DNA of 16,521 nt from an uncultured Pseudomonadota bacterium (GTDB lineage Bacteria; Pseudomonadota; Alphaproteobacteria; RF32; CAG-239). The stretch lies in NCBI GenBank assembly GCA_902796625.1, contig CADBPX010000137.1:1-16521 (forward strand), in the 5' to 3' direction. This document shows positions 13,698 to 16,521 of the stretch, piece by piece (the stretch's first letter is position 1; each line of letters begins with the position of its first letter). The notes under the pieces were generated by a model. The model was not told where the DNA came from. It saw only the letters and a program-made list of their open reading frames with translations, and made no database searches. The translations under genes and the position numbers were made by a program.

Positions 13698-14813
13698 CTA
13701 TTTTATTCGTGCCACCCGATTACCGACTTGCCTTTCAATTTTTCCGCTGAACTCCAAATCAAGAATTTGCGTAAAAAATTCTTCCTGCGTCAAGCCGCTA
13801 TGGCGTAATAACTCATCAATATCGACACCTTCGTAGCTTATACTGTCTATAAGAGAAGCAGATATATCATTGAAAGTAACGACATTTTCTTGAGCAGAAA
13901 TATTTACATTATTTTCAACTTTGTCAAGAGGCTTTATTGACATTTTATAATTTTTTATCTGCTGATTTTGGGAAATTTGCAAAACATTGAGAATATCCTC
14001 GGCGCTTTCGGTTAGAACTGCTCCGTCCTTTATAAGGCGGTTCGGGCCGGCCGAGCGATTTTCCAGTGGCGAACCGGGAACGGCAAAAATGTCTTTTCCT
14101 TGTTCCAAGGCAAATTTGGCGGTAATTAAAGAGCCGGAGTGTAAACTTGATTCAACCACCAGAGTTCCGTCGGTTAAACCGGATATTAAGCGATTGCGAC
14201 GCGGGAAATTTGAAGTTTGCGCTGTTGTTCCCAACGGAAATTCCGAAATTAATAAACCTTGATTTTTGATTTGCTGATACAGGTTTTTGTTTTCTTCCGG
14301 ATAAATTTTATCAACACCGGTTCCCAACACAGCAATGGTTGCTCCCTGCTGATTTTTGGCATATAATGAACCTTTATGAGCAGCACTGTCGATACCGCGG
14401 GCCATACCGGAAACAACCAAAACTTCGCTGTTGGTCAGATCATAAGCAATGCGCGAGGCCATTTTGCGGCCGGCAATGGAAGCGTTACGAGCTCCGACAA
14501 TAGCGAGCGAAATCGGGTAATTAAGGAGCTTGATGTTTCCCAATGCATATAAAATCGGCGGAGCATCGTTAAGATTTTTGAGCTTTTCCGGATAACGCGG
14601 ATCAGTGTATAAAATAAGTTCAACCCCTAAATGTTGTGCCTGATCTAATTCTTTTTCGGCATTGCGGCGCGGAAAAATGTCTTTTTGCTTTGACAATTCG
14701 CCGAGAGCCTTCTCAGTTGATCCGTATTTTTGCAACAGCTTATAAAACGTGACCGGACCAATACCGTCGGTGTTAATCAACTGTAAGACATTTAGGATTT
14801 CGCTATTATGCAC
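13698..14813 (-). CDS. dprA: DNA processing protein DprA
   Basis: A 371-residue DprA/Smf protein, a single-strand DNA-binding protein that hands DNA to RecA during uptake and recombination. An N-terminal helical region (1-70) includes GIGPVTFYKLL. The Rossmann core follows, with AIVGARNAS (104-112), VSGMARGID (134-142), TIAVLGTGVD (159-168), FPRRNRLISG (203-212) and AVPGSPL (244-250). A C-terminal winged helix (about 310-371) is of the DprA-WH type. The start is GTG, 2 bases after the plsY stop, with AAAAAGG inside the end of plsY as ribosome site. This suggests translational coupling. No competence uptake genes are seen nearby. Confidence 0.96.
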   Translation of the reverse strand: MHNSEILNVLQLINTDGIGPVTFYKLLQKYGSTEKALGELSKQKDIFPRRNAEKELDQAQHLGVELILYTDPRYPEKLKNLNDAPPILYALGNIKLLNYPISLAIVGARNASIAGRKMASRIAYDLTNSEVLVVSGMARGIDSAAHKGSLYAKNQQGATIAVLGTGVDKIYPEENKNLYQQIKNQGLLISEFPLGTTAQTSNFPRRNRLISGLTDGTLVVESSLHSGSLITAKFALEQGKDIFAVPGSPLENRSAGPNRLIKDGAVLTESAEDILNVLQISQNQQIKNYKMSIKPLDKVENNVNISAQENVVTFNDISASLIDSISYEGVDIDELLRHSGLTQEEFFTQILDLEFSGKIERQVGNRVARIK

Positions 14814-14815
14814 CG

Positions 14816-15457
14816 TTAAGCCTTTTTCTTAAAAGTGATTTTGCTTTCCTGACCGCTCAGCAGGCGGACAATATTGGCATGATGACGCACAATAACCAAT
14901 AAAGCAATTGCTCCGTAAAATACGGCATATACCGGCGGACACATCAAAAAGGCAATCAGCGGCACAGCCACGGCCGCGGTTAAGGCTGCTAAAGAAGAAT
15001 AACGGAACAAAATTGCCATAGTCAGCCACACTGCCAAGGCAATAACGGCAACCGGCCACTGTGTCATTAAAATCAGACCAAATGAAGATGCAACGCCTTT
15101 GCCGCCCTTAAATTTTAGCCACAGCGGAAAATTGTGGCCGATTACCCCGCAGGCACCGGCAATCAGCGAAGCTAAAATATTTAACGGGGCATCAATGCCG
15201 CAAAAGCTGATAATTGGAGATGTCGGTAGGATTTTTCCGGCAATATATGCGGCAATACCCGCCTTAAAAGCATCTAATAACACGGTCAGCAACGCCAAAA
15301 ATTTATTTCCGGTGCGTAAAACATTGGTTGCACCGATATTACCCGAACCGATTTTACGGATATCACCGTAACCGGCCAAGTAACACAGAACTAAGCCGAA
15401 AGGAATCGAGCCGGCTAAATAGCCGCCTAATGCGCATAATAAAAGAGTTGTTATCAT
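14816..15457 (-). CDS. plsY: Glycerol-3-phosphate acyltransferase PlsY
   Basis: A 213-residue inner-membrane enzyme that transfers an acyl group from acyl-phosphate to glycerol-3-phosphate, the first step of phospholipid synthesis. The three PlsY motifs are intact: GSIPFG (16-21) with GSGNIGATNV (37-46), GHNFPLWLKFKGGKGVA (107-123), and RHHANIVRLLSGQESK near the C-terminus. At least five hydrophobic segments are visible. CGGAGA precedes the ATG. It is the first gene of plsY-dprA-topA, which combine lipid synthesis with DNA maintenance by position only. Its promoter must lie in 15458-15600, where I find no clear match on this strand. Confidence 0.96.
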   Translation of the reverse strand: MITTLLLCALGGYLAGSIPFGLVLCYLAGYGDIRKIGSGNIGATNVLRTGNKFLALLTVLLDAFKAGIAAYIAGKILPTSPIISFCGIDAPLNILASLIAGACGVIGHNFPLWLKFKGGKGVASSFGLILMTQWPVAVIALAVWLTMAILFRYSSLAALTAAVAVPLIAFLMCPPVYAVFYGAIALLVIVRHHANIVRLLSGQESKITFKKKA

Positions 15458-15578
15458 TTTTCGTCTCCGTAATAGTCAAACACCTGCCATTGTTTTATGT
15501 CAAATGTGCATAAAATGCAATCAGTTTCTGTAAATTTGCAAAATTTGTAAAAATCTGCTGAAAAACTGCAAAATATTG

Positions 15579-15606
15579 ATGACATTACGGATAAAATGGG
15601 TAACAT
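15579..15606 (+). promoter_or_regulatory. Possible promoter of pyrH-frr
   Basis: ATGACA (15579-15584) and TAACAT (15601-15606) are 16 bases apart, matching the sigma70 consensus at 5/6 and 4/6. Initiation near 15613 would leave a leader of about 23 bases before the pyrH ATG. The rest of the 178-base plsY-pyrH gap is AT-rich with no other recognisable site. Confidence 0.4.
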
Positions 15607-15635
15607 ACATATAGTTTAAGAATGGGGAATAAAAG

Positions 15636-16346
15636 ATGAAACCACAATTTAGCCGGGTTTTGCTTAAGCTTTCCGGGGAAGGATTGGCCGGCGAAGCCAA
15701 GAGCGGTATTGATATGGCGACAGTGCAAAAGTTGGCCGGTGAAATTGCTGAACTGCAACGTATGCAGGTTCAGGTTTGCTTGGTAATCGGCGGCGGGAAT
15801 TTTTTCCGCGGAGCTAAAAATGCTGGCGAACATATGGATCGCAGTGTTGCCGATCAGGTCGGTATGATGGCTACGGTTATGAATGCCATGATTGTAAAAT
15901 CGGCCTTGGAAAGTATTAATGTTCCGGCTACGGTGTTTTCCGGACTGATAATGCCGCAGGTTTGTGAGGCTTATTCGTATCGTCAGGCTATGGCTGCCGT
16001 CAATCGCGGTGATGTGGTTATTTTTGCCGGCGGTACCGGCAGCCCATACTTTACCACCGATACCGGTGCAGCTTTGCGCGCTACGGAAATGCATTGTGAA
16101 GCACTTTTGAAAGCAACACAGGTTGACGGCGTTTATGATGCTGATCCGCGTGTGGAGCCGAATGCTAAACGTTATGATAGCATAAGCTATGACGAAGTTT
16201 TGCACAAGCATTTGAATGTTATGGATATGACGGCAATTTCAATGATGCGTGATAATAAAATTCCGGTGATAATATTTGCTCAAAAAGAAGAAAAGGCACT
16301 GATTAAGGCGGTTTGTGGTGAAATTAGAAGTACGATAATTCAATAA
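15636..16346 (+). CDS. pyrH: UMP kinase
   Basis: A 236-residue cytoplasmic hexameric kinase of the amino-acid-kinase fold that converts UMP to UDP with ATP. Motifs are KLSGE (11-15), the Gly-rich IGGGNFFRG (51-59), AGGTGSPYFTTDT (131-143) for UMP binding, and VDGVYDADPR (163-172) for the nucleotide site. The length is standard. The ribosome site is GGGGA at 15624-15628. It is followed after 11 bases by frr, the usual neighbour of pyrH in bacteria. Confidence 0.97.
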   Translation: MKPQFSRVLLKLSGEGLAGEAKSGIDMATVQKLAGEIAELQRMQVQVCLVIGGGNFFRGAKNAGEHMDRSVADQVGMMATVMNAMIVKSALESINVPATVFSGLIMPQVCEAYSYRQAMAAVNRGDVVIFAGGTGSPYFTTDTGAALRATEMHCEALLKATQVDGVYDADPRVEPNAKRYDSISYDEVLHKHLNVMDMTAISMMRDNKIPVIIFAQKEEKALIKAVCGEIRSTIIQ

Positions 16347-16357
16347 AGAGAGGAAAA

Positions 16358-16521
16358 ATGACTGATTATAGTTCTTTAAAAGAAGATACTCTGAACCGAA
16401 TGGAAAAAACCCTGGAGGCGTTAAAAGGCGATTTTGCCGGTTTGCGCGCCGGTCGGGCGCACGCCAGTTTGCTCGATGGTATAATGGTTGAGGCATACGG
16501 AAATATGACGCCGATTGCTCA
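16358..16521 (+). CDS. frr: Ribosome recycling factor, 5' part
   Basis: An open frame from ATG at 16358 runs off the window end; 54 complete codons are visible. It encodes MTDYSSLKEDTLNRMEKTLE followed by a helix with LRAGRAHASLLDGI and then VEAYGNMTPI. These are the conserved RRF helix 1 and start of the second domain. RRF with EF-G splits post-termination ribosomes. AGAGAGGA at 16347-16354 precedes the ATG. It is co-transcribed with pyrH. The remaining roughly 130 residues lie outside the window. Confidence 0.95.
   Translation, partial: MTDYSSLKEDTLNRMEKTLEALKGDFAGLRAGRAHASLLDGIMVEAYGNMTPIA

Noticed and set aside
15585..16211. 208-codon minus-strand frame opposite pyrH
   Set aside because: It lies entirely opposite an unambiguous UMP kinase gene, with no sensible protein features or ribosome site.

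Overview
The window looks like chromosomal DNA from an AT-rich Gram-negative bacterium. The plsY-dprA-topA order, the short 73-residue IF-1 and the overall protein flavour fit an alphaproteobacterium, perhaps an uncultured host-associated lineage. That placement is inference from gene order and protein resemblance only. No rRNA, tRNA, CRISPR array, transposase or integrase is visible, and no gene-free stretch exceeds about 190 bases.

Layout. Positions 8-1363 (+) carry a zeta-toxin-like P-loop kinase followed by a HAD-family phosphatase. Positions 1531-1824 (-) encode a small membrane protein, divergent from a Dps-type iron-storage ferritin (2014-2478, +). Positions 2508-3879 form a 1.3-kb segment bounded by a perfect 38-bp direct repeat. 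It holds one orphan gene (2608-3747, +) with its own sigma70-like promoter, strong Shine-Dalgarno and hairpin terminator. The orphan gene's arginine codons (mostly AGA/AGG) differ sharply from those of the housekeeping gene pyrH. The right-hand repeat copy encodes the last residues of the convergent cstA-type transporter gene (3837-5252, -); the left-hand copy is half of the dps terminator.

Positions 5340-8146 (-) are a two-gene operon of unrecognised proteins. One has a possible alpha/beta-hydrolase domain with a cysteine in the nucleophile-elbow position. The operon has a well-formed promoter facing a second promoter that drives a small unknown gene (8292-8588, +). A sucrose-phosphate-synthase-like GT4 glycosyltransferase (8643-10169, -) and 3-methyladenine DNA glycosylase I (10244-10864, -) follow.

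Positions 10920-15457 (-) hold housekeeping genes: plsY (phospholipid synthesis), dprA (ssDNA/RecA loading) and topA (topoisomerase I) packed as an operon, then infA (translation initiation factor 1) with its own promoter. From 15636 (+), pyrH (UMP kinase) and the 5' part of frr (ribosome recycling factor, cut by the window end) form the start of another operon.

The feature most worth a second look is the repeat-bounded 1.3-kb cassette between dps and cstA. It behaves as if a self-contained gene module was inserted into the overlap of a terminator and a gene 3' end while leaving both functional.
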